NCBI RefSeq assembly: GCF_030658505.1
Contig: NZ_JAUTXR010000184.1
Coordinates: forward strand, 1-64,000
Length of the DNA stretch: 64,000 bases
Origin: Stenotrophomonas raiganjensis (SeqCode)
GTDB taxonomy: Bacteria; Pseudomonadota; Gammaproteobacteria; Xanthomonadales; Xanthomonadaceae
Direction of reading: 5' to 3'
Shown: positions 38,812 through 47,030 of the stretch, piece by piece
How the letters are laid out: each line of letters begins with the position of its first letter
Position numbering within the stretch: the stretch's first letter is position 1
The notes under the pieces: generated by a model
Seen by the model: only the letters and a program-made list of their open reading frames with translations
The model's database searches: none
Told to the model about the DNA's origin: nothing
Position numbers and translations under genes: made by a program

Positions 38812-39246
38812 ATGAATACTCTCGGCCAACGACTCGCCGCCGCCATGAAGAAAGCCGGGCACCCACGCCCGGCCGATCTGGCCCGCGCGGCCCACTCAAC
38901 GACTGCGACGATCAGCAACTGGCTGAACGACCATGTCAGTCCCTCCCATGTGAAGGCGGAGCAGCTGTTCCGCATCGCCGATGCAGCGAAGCTGGACGCG
39001 CGCGAGTTGCTGTACGGGATGGATGGGCTGGGTGTGGGGGAACGGGGCAGTGCCTACATCCCCAGCCAGGCGCATCTGGATGTCTGGCAGGACGCCTACG
39101 AACTGGTCAGCCACCTGGTGGCCGAGAACGGGCTGCAGATCGACCACCGGCGCCATGCGGCCCTGGACCTGCTTGCGTTCGAGCTGCTGATGGACGGCTT
39201 CAGCCGCAGCAAGGTCGCCCGTGTGCTGACGACCTCGATGACGTGA
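38812..39246 (+). CDS. XRE family regulator (CI-like)
   Basis: The 144-aa protein has an N-terminal HTH_3 domain (about 3-60: LGQRLAAAMKKAGHPRPADLARAAHSTTATISNWLN in pieces, with the recognition helix TTATISNWL) and a helical C-terminal part (about 80-144, QAHLDVWQDAYELVSHLVAE). It has no S24 LexA-like peptidase, so it would not respond to RecA by self-cleavage. It forms a divergent pair with the Cro-like gene. No phage structural gene is nearby; the pair looks like a domesticated switch. Confidence 0.8.
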   Translation: MNTLGQRLAAAMKKAGHPRPADLARAAHSTTATISNWLNDHVSPSHVKAEQLFRIADAAKLDARELLYGMDGLGVGERGSAYIPSQAHLDVWQDAYELVSHLVAENGLQIDHRRHAALDLLAFELLMDGFSRSKVARVLTTSMT

Positions 39247-39277
39247 ATGCACCGCCGCTGGTAGCATGGGCCGCGAT

Positions 39278-39327
39278 GGGGATGGGGCTCCCCCGATAAC
39301 CGCCTGAGAGGGCTGATGGCTCCTGCC
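39278..39327 (+). promoter_or_regulatory. Fluoride riboswitch (crcB motif)
   Basis: The sequence GGGGATGGGGCTCCCCC, then ATAACCGCC, then GGGCTGATGGCTCCTGCC reproduces the crcB motif: GGxGATGG start, the CCxxxxAACCGC core, a hairpin closed by GCC-TGAGA-GGGC, and the conserved CTGATGGCTCCT. It lies 88 bases upstream of crcB on the same strand. Two stem-loops follow it (39330-39380: GACGAACccggtGTTCGTC and GGCAGGtcgtGCCTGCC) and may form the switch. Confidence 0.9.
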
Positions 39328-39414
39328 AAGACGAACCCGGTGTTCGTCGACGGCAGGTCGTGCCTGCCCTCGGCGTTCGCCAACGATCCTGCGAACCCGC
39401 ACTCGAGGCACGCG

Positions 39415-39807
39415 ATGCAAGCACTGAACAATTATTTCCTGGTCTTCATCGGAGGCGGCATCGGTGCCTGCCTTCGCCATGCCTGCAACCTGATCGGTGC
39501 GCGGGTGGCCGTCGGCAGCCCCTGGCCCTGGTCGACCTTCCTGATCAACATCAGTGGCGCACTGCTGATGGGCGTGGTGGTCGAGGCCTTTGCCCTGCGC
39601 AACGGCGCATCACCGCAGCTGCGCCTGCTGCTGGCCACCGGCATCCTCGGCGGCTACACCACCTTCTCCACCTATGCACTGGAAATCGGCCTGCTGTTGC
39701 AGCGCGGCCAGCACGGAATGGCGGCACTCTACGCCGGTGGTTCGGTGGCACTGGGCCTGGCCGGCCTGTTCGGTGGCATGAAACTGGCCCGGCTGGTGCT
39801 GGGCTGA
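39415..39807 (+). CDS. crcB: Fluoride efflux protein CrcB (Fluc channel)
   Basis: A small dual-topology fluoride channel that protects against fluoride. The protein starting at 39415 (130 aa) has four hydrophobic helices, GGIGACLRHACN (about 13-24), WSTFLINISGALLMG (about 38-52), LATGILGGYTTFSTYALE (about 73-90), where GGYTTFS forms the pore, and a final glycine-rich helix. The riboswitch upstream fixes the function. The upstream open frame is riboswitch leader, not protein. Confidence 0.97.
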   Translation: MQALNNYFLVFIGGGIGACLRHACNLIGARVAVGSPWPWSTFLINISGALLMGVVVEAFALRNGASPQLRLLLATGILGGYTTFSTYALEIGLLLQRGQHGMAALYAGGSVALGLAGLFGGMKLARLVLG

Positions 39808-39810
39808 GCC

Positions 39811-40644
39811 TCAGGCCACGCTGGCGCGGGCCTGTCCGCGCCATTCGCGTGGTGACTGCCCCGTGTGCGCCTTGAACGCGCGCGAGAGTGCCGCCTCGCT
39901 GCCATAGCCCACCTCGTCGGCAATCAGCTTCAGCGGCCGACCCCGGCGCAGCGCCTGCTGTGCCAACCCGACCCGCCAGCCCTGCAGGTATTGGCCCGGG
40001 GTGGTGCCCATCGCCTCGCGGAAGCTGGAGGCGAACACGCTGCGTGACATGCCGGCCACCTCGGCCAGGTCTTCCAGCGTCCATCCCTGCGCCGGGGCTT
40101 CATGCATCGCCACCAGCGCCAGCCGCAATCGCGGATGACCAAGCCCGGCGAACAGACCGCCGCGCATTTCGCCACCTTCCATCAGCTGGCGCAGCACCTG
40201 GATCATCACCACTTCGAACAGGCGGTTGACCATCGCCGCACGGCCGCAGCGCTGCTCGAAGGCCTCTTCGAACAGCAGCTCCAGCGCCGCGTTGCCGCCA
40301 TGGAGATCCGACAGCGGCATGCAGATGAAATCAGGCAGCGCGGCACTGATCGGATTCAGCCGGCCGCCTTCGAAGCGCAGGTTCGCGCAGGCCATGTCGG
40401 CGCCCCGTTGTGGATCGCTGCTGAAGCGGTGCGGCATCGGGCGTGGATACAGCAACAGGCTGGGCGCCTCGACCTGCACGACCTGCTGGCCATGGCTGAC
40501 CTGCAGCGGGCCACGTCGCACCAGGTGCAGCTGCCCGGCATCATCCTCGCCATCCAGCGTATTGATGCCGCACAGCGCACCGGCATGGAACACCGAGGCG
40601 GTGACCGAAAAACGTTCCAACAGAATGGCGAGACGGTCGACCAT
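39811..40644 (-). CDS. AraC family transcriptional regulator (cupin sensor)
   Basis: The 277-aa protein has an N-terminal cupin-like AraC-binding domain (about 1-170: GALCGINTLDGEDDAGQLHLVRRGPLQV in pieces, LLLYPRPMPHRFS) and a C-terminal HTH_18 domain (about 185-275: EDLAEVAGMSRSVFASSFREAMG and ADEVGYGSEAALSRAFKAHTGQSP). It is of the cupin_6 subgroup. It diverges from the DUF6265 gene; the inducer and target are unknown. The start at 40644 begins the cupin domain (MVDRLAILLERF). Confidence 0.92.
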   Translation of the reverse strand: MVDRLAILLERFSVTASVFHAGALCGINTLDGEDDAGQLHLVRRGPLQVSHGQQVVQVEAPSLLLYPRPMPHRFSSDPQRGADMACANLRFEGGRLNPISAALPDFICMPLSDLHGGNAALELLFEEAFEQRCGRAAMVNRLFEVVMIQVLRQLMEGGEMRGGLFAGLGHPRLRLALVAMHEAPAQGWTLEDLAEVAGMSRSVFASSFREAMGTTPGQYLQGWRVGLAQQALRRGRPLKLIADEVGYGSEAALSRAFKAHTGQSPREWRGQARASVA

Positions 40645-40778
40645 GACGGGACTCCGAGTCAAGCGAGACGAACTCAATGCGACAGATCGTATCGGAATCG
40701 GCGATTGAGGGGACGGCACTGGCTGAGTGATCCGTCGAACGCTATACAGGCCGCACATCCCCGCGCATGGAGGCACCG

Positions 40779-41270
40779 ATGTCGATCCGCATCGTCCTGG
40801 CCCTGCTGCCGCTGCTTGCGGTGGCCCACGCACAGGCCTCCCTGCCATCGAAGATCGAACACCTGGCCTGGCTGGCCGGCTGCTGGCAACTTGACGGGCA
40901 GCCGCCCGGTGCCGGCGAGCAGTGGTCCAGCCTTGCTGGAAACACCCTGTTCGGCACCAGCCGCAGCCTGCGTGACGGGCGAACCGTCGGCTTCGAATTC
41001 ATGCAACTGCGCCAGCACGATGATGGGCGCCTGGTGCTGACCGCCCTGCCCTCTGGCCAGAACGCCACGGACTTCAACGCCACCCGGGTCGATGGCGATG
41101 AGGCGGTGTTCGAGAACCCGGCCAATGACTTCCCGCAACGCATCCGCTACCGGCGCCTCGACGAACAGCGCGCGCATGCGCGCATCGAGGTGGCGCAGGA
41201 CAACCCGACACAGGCGATCGACTTTCCCATGCATCGCGTCGCCTGCGGTGGACCAGCGCCCGCGCGCTGA
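40779..41270 (+). CDS. DUF6265 family secreted protein
   Basis: The 163-aa protein starts with a signal peptide (MSIRIVLALLPLLAVAHAQA) and a beta-rich mature domain: LAWLAGCWQLDGQPPGAGEQW (about 28-48), LAGNTLFGTSRSLRDGRTVGFEFMQLRQ (pieces) and NDFPQRIRYRR. The pattern W-x-x-GCW is typical of DUF6265/lipocalin-like proteins, which may bind small hydrophobic molecules. Role unknown. It diverges from an AraC gene with about 135 bases between the starts. Confidence 0.8.
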   Translation: MSIRIVLALLPLLAVAHAQASLPSKIEHLAWLAGCWQLDGQPPGAGEQWSSLAGNTLFGTSRSLRDGRTVGFEFMQLRQHDDGRLVLTALPSGQNATDFNATRVDGDEAVFENPANDFPQRIRYRRLDEQRAHARIEVAQDNPTQAIDFPMHRVACGGPAPAR

Positions 41271-41328
41271 CACGCAAACGCCCCGGACCGGCCGGAGCGC
41301 CTGCATGGAATCAACGCACCTCCGGCGA

Positions 41329-41739
41329 TCACGCGGCCAGCGTGGTTTCCAGTGCCTTCAGGCCATCGCGATAGATGCCCTCGAACAGCGCGGACGCGTC
41401 TTCGCTGCTGACCCCGACCGGGACGAACTCACCGGACCAGTCAATCCGCGAACCGCCGCCCTGCTCGACCACACGCAGGGTGGATCGATAGCCGGTGACC
41501 GGGAACGGGGCCTGCAGGATCGAGTAGGTATAGCTGCGATCGGCCTGATCGAAGGCTTCCAGGCGCTCGACGATGGCATCGCCATCGGGATTGGCCAGAT
41601 GGCGCACGCGACCACCTTCGCTGAGCGTGCTCTGGGGAATGTACGGAAGCCAGTCGGGCAGCGAATCGAAACCGCCGATGAGGTTCCAGACCTGGTCGGC
41701 CGGGGTCGGCACGGTGATGGATACAAAAGCAGTTGCCAT
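41329..41739 (-). CDS. SRPBCC family protein (polyketide cyclase-like)
   Basis: The 136-aa START-fold protein contains VSITVPTPADQVWNLIGGFDSLPDWLP (pieces, about 6-32) and SYTYSILQAPFPVTGYRSTLRVV, then SRIDWSGEFVP. These domains bind hydrophobic ligands or lipids, and some are cyclases. No specific ligand is suggested. It lies 20 bases after the aldo/keto reductase gene and probably forms an operon with it. Confidence 0.87.
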   Translation of the reverse strand: MATAFVSITVPTPADQVWNLIGGFDSLPDWLPYIPQSTLSEGGRVRHLANPDGDAIVERLEAFDQADRSYTYSILQAPFPVTGYRSTLRVVEQGGGSRIDWSGEFVPVGVSSEDASALFEGIYRDGLKALETTLAA

Positions 41740-41759
41740 GGGAATGTCTCCTTCGGGAC

Positions 41760-42779
41760 TCAGATGTTGTCGATCGGCAGCGGGGCGTTGGCCGCGACCA
41801 GGCCCTGGGCGCGCAGCGCCTGCCAGAACCCGGCCGGGATGATTTCCTTCAGTGCGGCGTAGTCTTCGGCGATGCGCTCGGGACGGCTGGCGCCCGGGAT
41901 CACCGCCGCCACTGCCGGGTTGGCCAGCGAAAACTGCAGGGCGGCCGCCTTGATGCTGATGCCGTACTCGGCCGCGATGGCCTTGATGCGCTCGACCTTG
42001 GCCAGGATCTCCGGCGACGCCTTCTGGTACTCGAAGTGGCTGCCACCGGCCAGCACGCCGGAGCTGTACGGACCGCCGACCACGATACCGGTATTGCGCT
42101 CGGCGGCCTTCGGCATCACCCGCTGCAGCGCGCGCTCATGGTCGAGCAGCGAGTAGCGACCCGCCAGCAGGAAGCCGTCGGGACGGGCTTCATCCAGATC
42201 CAGGGTCAACTCGATCGGCTCGACACGGTTGACACCCAGGCCCCAGGCCTTGATCACGCCTTCCTCGCGCAGGCGGGTCAGCACCTTGAAGGCGCCGCGA
42301 CGTGCGGTCTCGAAGTAGGAAAGCCACTCGTCGCCATAGAAGTCCTGGGCGATGTCGTGCACCCAGACGATGTCGAGGCGGTCGGTCTTCAGGCGCGTGA
42401 GGCTGTCGTCGATCGAACGCAGGGTGGCATCGGCCGAATAGTCGTTGACCAGCTTGTTGGGGCGACCGGCAACGAACAGGCCGCCTTTCTCGCCAAGGTC
42501 GCGGGCACTGGTGTCTTCCGCTTCGTCCAGGATCAGGCGGCCAACCTTGGTGCTGAGTACAAAGTCGTCGCGGTTGCGCTTGGCCAGCGCGTCGCCGAGC
42601 CGGATCTCGGCCAGGCCGGCGCCGTAGAACGGGGCGGTGTCGAAGTAGCGGGTGCCCTGTTCCCAGGCCGCGTCCACCGTGGCCTGCGCCTCGGCTTCCG
42701 GGATGTCGCGGAACATGTTGCCCAGCGGCGCGGTGCCGAAGCCGAGGGTTTTGCCAGCCAGCAGAGTGTTGATGCTCAT
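41760..42779 (-). CDS. Aldo/keto reductase (D-threo-aldose 1-dehydrogenase-like)
   Basis: The 339-aa TIM-barrel oxidoreductase has the AKR catalytic residues in FDTAPFYGAGLAEIRLGDAL (about 44-63, Asp and Tyr), LSTKVGRL with the Lys, and WVHDI with the His. GFGTAPLGNMFRDIPEAEA near the start and NPAVAAVIPGASRPERIAED near the end are typical of AKR/fucose or threo-aldose dehydrogenases. It uses NAD(P)H. It diverges from a LysR gene (starts about 100 bases apart), which probably controls it. Confidence 0.9.
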   Translation of the reverse strand: MSINTLLAGKTLGFGTAPLGNMFRDIPEAEAQATVDAAWEQGTRYFDTAPFYGAGLAEIRLGDALAKRNRDDFVLSTKVGRLILDEAEDTSARDLGEKGGLFVAGRPNKLVNDYSADATLRSIDDSLTRLKTDRLDIVWVHDIAQDFYGDEWLSYFETARRGAFKVLTRLREEGVIKAWGLGVNRVEPIELTLDLDEARPDGFLLAGRYSLLDHERALQRVMPKAAERNTGIVVGGPYSSGVLAGGSHFEYQKASPEILAKVERIKAIAAEYGISIKAAALQFSLANPAVAAVIPGASRPERIAEDYAALKEIIPAGFWQALRAQGLVAANAPLPIDNI

Positions 42780-42858
42780 GAGGTTCCCCTTGGGGAGGTT
42801 GTTGAGATTGAGGCGTAGGCTAGGCTTGCCCAATCAGACTGTCCAAGACATGATTCAT

Positions 42859-42878
42859 CCATCTTGAGTCCCAGATGG
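42859..42878 (+). promoter_or_regulatory. Candidate LysR-box palindrome
   Basis: CCATCTTGAGTCCCAGATGG is a palindrome with 6-base arms and an 8-base centre, just upstream of the LysR ATG at 42883. Such sites usually mediate autoregulation and divergent activation of the aldo/keto reductase gene. Confidence 0.5.
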
Positions 42879-42882
42879 TCTT

Positions 42883-43800
42883 ATGCTCGATCTCCGCCAA
42901 CTGCGCTATTTCGTGGCCGTCGCCGAAGATGAACACGTCGGCCGCGCCGCCGAGCGCCTTCACATTTCCCAATCCCCGCTCAGCCGCCAGATCGCGCAGC
43001 TGGAGGAACGGCTGGAACTGCAGCTGTTCGAACGCTCGCAGCAGCGCATCCGGCTGACCGCCGATGGCCGCACTTTCCTGGCCGAGGCGCGCGCCCTGCT
43101 GACCCACGCCAACCGGCTGGAATCGCTGTCGCGCCGGCTCGGCCGCGGTGATGAAGGCGGCCTGTGCATCGGCTATCTGGAATACGCGATGCACTCCGGC
43201 GTATTGCCCACCGCCCTGCGCGAACTGCGCGGCGACCGTCCTGCCGTACACATCGCGCTGTACAACCAGCAATCGGACGTGCAGCTGGAAGGGCTGCGGC
43301 AACGCAGCCTGGATATCGCCCTGGTCTGCGAACCACCCGCGTTCGACGATCCGGACCTGGAAGCCACGCAGGTGCTGAACGACCCCATGCTGCTGGCCCT
43401 GCCGGCTGGCCACCCACTGGCCAGCGCAGAAGCAATCACGCCCGGGGATCTGGCCAGCCAGCAATGGATCGGCGTGATGCACAAGGAAAGTGCACTGCGC
43501 CATGACACCTTCATCGCCGCCTGTGCGAAGGCCGGTTTCACCCCGACCATCGCCATGGAGGCGACCGAGCCGCTGGCCGCGCTCGGCCTGGTCGCCGCCG
43601 GGTTGGGCCTGACCACGATTCAGCGCAGCCTGGATCACCAGGCACCGGAGGGCGTGGTGCTGCGTGAGCTGCCGTGGTTCAGCTACCGCACGCCGCTGTG
43701 GGCGGCCTGGCACCGCATCAACCTGCGCCCCCTGGTCGAGACCTTCCGCAGGACGCTCGTGCGCACCGCCACCGAAGGCAAGCCGGCATTCGGCGACTGA
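42883..43800 (+). CDS. LysR family transcriptional regulator
   Basis: The 305-aa protein has an N-terminal winged HTH (about 1-60: LRQLRYFVAVAEDEHVGRAAERLHISQSPLSRQIAQLE in pieces) and a LysR substrate-binding domain (about 90-295), including LGLVAAGLGLTTIQRSL. HISQSPLSRQI is the typical recognition helix. It diverges from the aldo/keto reductase gene and probably regulates that operon. The inducer is unknown. Confidence 0.94.
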   Translation: MLDLRQLRYFVAVAEDEHVGRAAERLHISQSPLSRQIAQLEERLELQLFERSQQRIRLTADGRTFLAEARALLTHANRLESLSRRLGRGDEGGLCIGYLEYAMHSGVLPTALRELRGDRPAVHIALYNQQSDVQLEGLRQRSLDIALVCEPPAFDDPDLEATQVLNDPMLLALPAGHPLASAEAITPGDLASQQWIGVMHKESALRHDTFIAACAKAGFTPTIAMEATEPLAALGLVAAGLGLTTIQRSLDHQAPEGVVLRELPWFSYRTPLWAAWHRINLRPLVETFRRTLVRTATEGKPAFGD

Positions 43801-43810
43801 ACCGGCGGCA

Positions 43811-44329
43811 CTATACCGGACCGGCCTCCGCATGACGGATCACCACGAAGCCCTCCTCCGGCGCAGGTGCAACGAAGTGACGGGTGATCTGCTCGAATTC
43901 CTCGTCGCTGGCCTGGAAGGGGTGCTCGCCGCGCGCATTGCGTGCGCGCAGCCGCGCCTTGCAGACCGCGTCGGCAACATCGAGAAAATGCAGCTGGTGG
44001 GCGGCACCTGACGGCTCGAACAGATCGCGCGCCCACGCGCGGGCGGCAGGTGTGTTGAAGGGGAAATCGAGCACCACCGAGACGCCGGCCTGCAGCAGCG
44101 CACGCAGATGATCGGTCAGCACACTGCGCAACGTGGCTGCACGTTGCAGGTAGTCGGTGATGGACGTGATCTCGCCGGGATAGAGCCCCGCCAGCCACGC
44201 GTCTTCGCTGATCAGCACGTGGCGCGGCTGCGCCGCCAGCTGTTGCGACAGGGTGGATTTTCCGGCACCGATCCTGCCGCACATCAGGTGCAGGGTCGGG
44301 GCGTTGTCGGTCGATGAAAGATCCTGCAT
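43811..44329 (-). CDS. AAA family ATPase / P-loop kinase (AAA_33, zeta-toxin-like)
   Basis: The 172-aa protein has a Walker A in MCGRIGAGKSTLSQQLA (about 16-32, GRIGAGKS), an Asp in SEDAWLAGLYPGE (about 42-54), and a lid with RLRARNARGEHP (about 125-136). Such small kinases phosphorylate sugars or nucleotides or are orphan ATPases; there is no partner antitoxin. The start at 44329 begins the domain (MQDLSSTD). It converges on the LysR gene. Confidence 0.82.
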   Translation of the reverse strand: MQDLSSTDNAPTLHLMCGRIGAGKSTLSQQLAAQPRHVLISEDAWLAGLYPGEITSITDYLQRAATLRSVLTDHLRALLQAGVSVVLDFPFNTPAARAWARDLFEPSGAAHQLHFLDVADAVCKARLRARNARGEHPFQASDEEFEQITRHFVAPAPEEGFVVIRHAEAGPV

Positions 44330-44581
44330 CTGCGTTCTCCTCGGTGGGTTCCAAGACCCGGGAGAGCGCCGTGTGCAAGCCGCCTTCCCGGGCGGGTTGC
44401 ATGGCCGTGACGACCGCGCGCTATCCCGCCTTCCCGTGGGGAATGCGGATAATCGACGCGATGACGTGTAGAACCATACGGCCAGCGTAGAGCGCGGCAC
44501 GGTCGACCCGCAATCCCCTGCGGCAGTGCAGCGCGCGCAACGTTAGGCCGGCATCTATGCTCGGCGCCATTCCCGCACGGA

Positions 44582-45670
44582 ATGACCACGATGCGACCCT
44601 TGCTTCGATACGCCCTCGCGCTCGGCCTGCTGATGCCTTCGACCTCATTGCTGGCGGCGCCCCCCAACACTGCACCGCGCACGCTCAGTGGCGAGCTGCA
44701 GGGCGCGCCGTGGCGCCTGGACGTGCCGGCCGACTGGAATGGCGACCTGGTGATGCTGGCCCACGGCTACGAGCCGGTCGGCGTGCCGCGCACCGCGCCC
44801 ATGGCGGCCAATGACAGCACCGCGCCACTGCTGGCAGCAGGCTACGCCGTCGCGCAGAGCGCCTATGCCAGCCAGGGCTGGGCGGTGGCCGATGCGATCA
44901 CCGATACGGAACGCCTGCGCCAGCAGGCAGTGGGTGAACTCAAGCATGTCCGCCACACCTGGATGCTTGGATTCTCGATGGGTGGCGCCGTCACCATCGG
45001 CAGCCTCGAACGCTTCCCGCAGCACTACACGGGCGGTGTATCGCTGTGCGGCGCCAATCTCAGTGGCGAGCAGATCGCGACCGATCTGCTGACCACGCTG
45101 GTCGCATTCGATTACTTCTTCCCCAAGGCCGATGGGCTGCCGCCCGCCGGCCTGGCATCGCGCGAAGCCGCCGCGCTGCCACAGGGCGAGTTGTACCAGG
45201 GCATCGCCAATGCACTGCAGCGCGATCCGTCGCACGCCGCAGTGCTGGCGCGGCGGCTGCAGGTCTCCCCTGATGCACTGGCCGGCACGATCAGCCTGCA
45301 CGCGCTGGTCCTGCACGAACTGGCCAGGCGCAGCGGCGGCATGCCGGTCGGCAACATCGGCGTGGTCTACAGCGGATTCGATGATGACGCCGCGTTCAAT
45401 GCCGGCGTGCAGCGCATCGATGCCGTGCCTGCCGCGCAGGCGCAAGTGCGCAGCACGCTGGCAATGACCGGCGCACTGAAGCGACCGCTGGTGATCCAGT
45501 TCAATCACAACGACCCGACCATCGTGCCGCACATGCAGGCGGTGTATCCGCAGATGGCTGCACGAGCCGGCGCGCGGCCATTGCCGCGCGTGCTGCCGCC
45601 AGTGGGCGAAGGGCATTGTGGCTTCTCTGAAGCGCAGGTGGTCGACGCCTTGAAGGCAGTGCAACGCTGA
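44582..45670 (+). CDS. Secreted alpha/beta hydrolase
   Basis: The 362-aa protein has a signal peptide (MTTMRPLLRYALALGLLMPS, cleavage near LLAAPP), then an alpha/beta hydrolase core. The first strand is VMLAHGYEPVG (about 57-67, oxyanion). The nucleophile is Ser in MLGFSMGGAV (about 127-136). QFNHNDPTIVPH provides Asp, and the final GEGHCGF the His. An ATG nine bases further in is a possible start. The substrate is unknown, perhaps esters or peptides in the periplasm. Confidence 0.85.
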   Translation: MTTMRPLLRYALALGLLMPSTSLLAAPPNTAPRTLSGELQGAPWRLDVPADWNGDLVMLAHGYEPVGVPRTAPMAANDSTAPLLAAGYAVAQSAYASQGWAVADAITDTERLRQQAVGELKHVRHTWMLGFSMGGAVTIGSLERFPQHYTGGVSLCGANLSGEQIATDLLTTLVAFDYFFPKADGLPPAGLASREAAALPQGELYQGIANALQRDPSHAAVLARRLQVSPDALAGTISLHALVLHELARRSGGMPVGNIGVVYSGFDDDAAFNAGVQRIDAVPAAQAQVRSTLAMTGALKRPLVIQFNHNDPTIVPHMQAVYPQMAARAGARPLPRVLPPVGEGHCGFSEAQVVDALKAVQR

Positions 45671-45760
45671 GTCCATCGCGTGCCGCATCGCATCAAGTGC
45701 ATGCCGGAAGGGCTGCTATGGTGGCCCGGCCCACTGACGGGCGCACAAAGGACTGACGTG

Positions 45761-45961
45761 ATGATCAAGATGACCTTGAAGACCGCGATGCTCCTTGGCA
45801 TGGCCGTGACCGGCCTGGCCTTCGCTGCAGGACCCTGCGAGTTCTGTACCCAGCAGTATGAGTACTGCCTGCGTGCCACCTCCGGCCCACTTTCCAAGAC
45901 ACCCGCGGAGTGCCTGGCCCAGTACAAGATGTGCCGCGAAATGGACTGCCAGTCCTCCTGA
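45761..45961 (+). CDS. Small secreted Cys-rich protein, 66 aa
   Basis: A signal peptide (MIKMTLKTAMLLGMAVTGLA) precedes a 44-residue mature chain with six Cys: GPCEFCTQQYEYC, ECLAQYKMC and EMDCQSS. Even Cys number and CxxC-like spacing suggest disulfides or metal binding in the periplasm. No family recognised. ATG 45761 is the natural start (a longer frame exists but lacks a signal). Confidence 0.75.
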   Translation: MIKMTLKTAMLLGMAVTGLAFAAGPCEFCTQQYEYCLRATSGPLSKTPAECLAQYKMCREMDCQSS

Positions 45962-45993
45962 CCGGCTTCCAGCCGGCTCCCGCGGGAGCCGGT

Positions 45994-46926
45994 TCAGCGC
46001 ACGCCGGTACGTCCGGCCTCCACGTCCAGCAGGCGCGCCGGCAACTGCTGCAGCAGGGCATCCACCGCCACCCGCGTTTTCAATGGCAGGTGCGCTGCCC
46101 GCGGCCACACGGCATGGATGGGATAGACCGCACTGGACGCGGCCGGGAACACCTCCAGCAACCGGCCCTGCTGCAGGGCATCGCGCACCAGCCAGTAGGG
46201 AAGCCAGGCCACGCCCAGTCCCGCCACGGCCGCATCGGCCACGCCCTGCAGATCGTCCATCAGCACGCGCGCATCCGGCCTCAGCACCTGCGGCTCGCCC
46301 TCCATCCGCATCTTCCATTCAACCACCTGGCCGCGCCGGCTGTAGGCAACGGCGTCGAGTGCGCGCAAGGCATCAACGGAATCCGGCGCATTGCGCCCGG
46401 CCATGAACGCCGGCGAGGCACAGATCGCCATACGGTGCTCACCCAGCGGCCGCGCTACCAGATCGCCGCTGTCCGGCAACGCGCCGATGCGGATCGCAAG
46501 GTCGATGCCCTCCTCGTGCAGTTCGACCGTGCGGTCACTGAACTGCAGGTCCAGCGCCAGCGCCGGATGCTGCCGGGCCAGTTCCAGCAGGATCGGCGCG
46601 ATGCACAGATGGCCGAACAACACCGGCAGGGACACGCGCAGGCGACCCGCAACCTGGGTACGCCCCTCTTCCAGTGCAGCCTCGCCCGCCCGGATTTCCT
46701 CCAGCGCGCGCAGGCAATGCTGGTAGTAGAGCGCCCCCGCCTCGGTCAATTGCTGGCTGCGCGTAGTGCGCTGGAACAACCGCGTGCCCAACCGCGCTTC
46801 CAGCCGCGCAATGCTCTTGGCCACCGCCGAACGGGTGACCTGCATGGCATCGGCCGCCTGCGCGAAGTTGCCGGCCTGCACCGTGGCCACGAAGACGTCG
46901 ATACCGTTCAGATCGGACAGGGCCAC
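45994..46926 (-). CDS. LysR family transcriptional regulator
   Basis: The 310-aa protein has an HTH (LNGIDVFVATVQAGNFAQAADAMQVTRSAVAKSIARLEARLG in pieces) and a LysR effector domain with FSDRTVELHEEGIDLAIRIG. The start is probably GTG at 46926 (VALSDLNG); an open frame extends to 46959. It diverges from azoR, with about 105 A/T-rich bases between the starts, and is likely its regulator, as for other AzoR-type genes. Confidence 0.9.
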   Translation of the reverse strand: MALSDLNGIDVFVATVQAGNFAQAADAMQVTRSAVAKSIARLEARLGTRLFQRTTRSQQLTEAGALYYQHCLRALEEIRAGEAALEEGRTQVAGRLRVSLPVLFGHLCIAPILLELARQHPALALDLQFSDRTVELHEEGIDLAIRIGALPDSGDLVARPLGEHRMAICASPAFMAGRNAPDSVDALRALDAVAYSRRGQVVEWKMRMEGEPQVLRPDARVLMDDLQGVADAAVAGLGVAWLPYWLVRDALQQGRLLEVFPAASSAVYPIHAVWPRAAHLPLKTRVAVDALLQQLPARLLDVEAGRTGVR

Positions 46927-47030
46927 AATGTATCTGCCAAGGAACCAATAGAAGGACAAAATAGAGCCACTGGCGAATTTTTTAAAGTCTAGAGTGGAGC
47001 CCCCCCTTCCACGCGAATCGACTTACCGCC

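Noticed and set aside
38524..39246. A prophage or integrative element around the HTH pair
   Set aside because: No integrase, structural gene, lysis gene or attachment-site repeat is visible, and flanking genes are ordinary chromosomal ones.
43811..44329. A zeta-type toxin of a toxin-antitoxin pair
   Set aside because: There is a P-loop kinase fold but no epsilon-like antitoxin next to it, and the neighbours are an unrelated LysR gene and a hydrolase.
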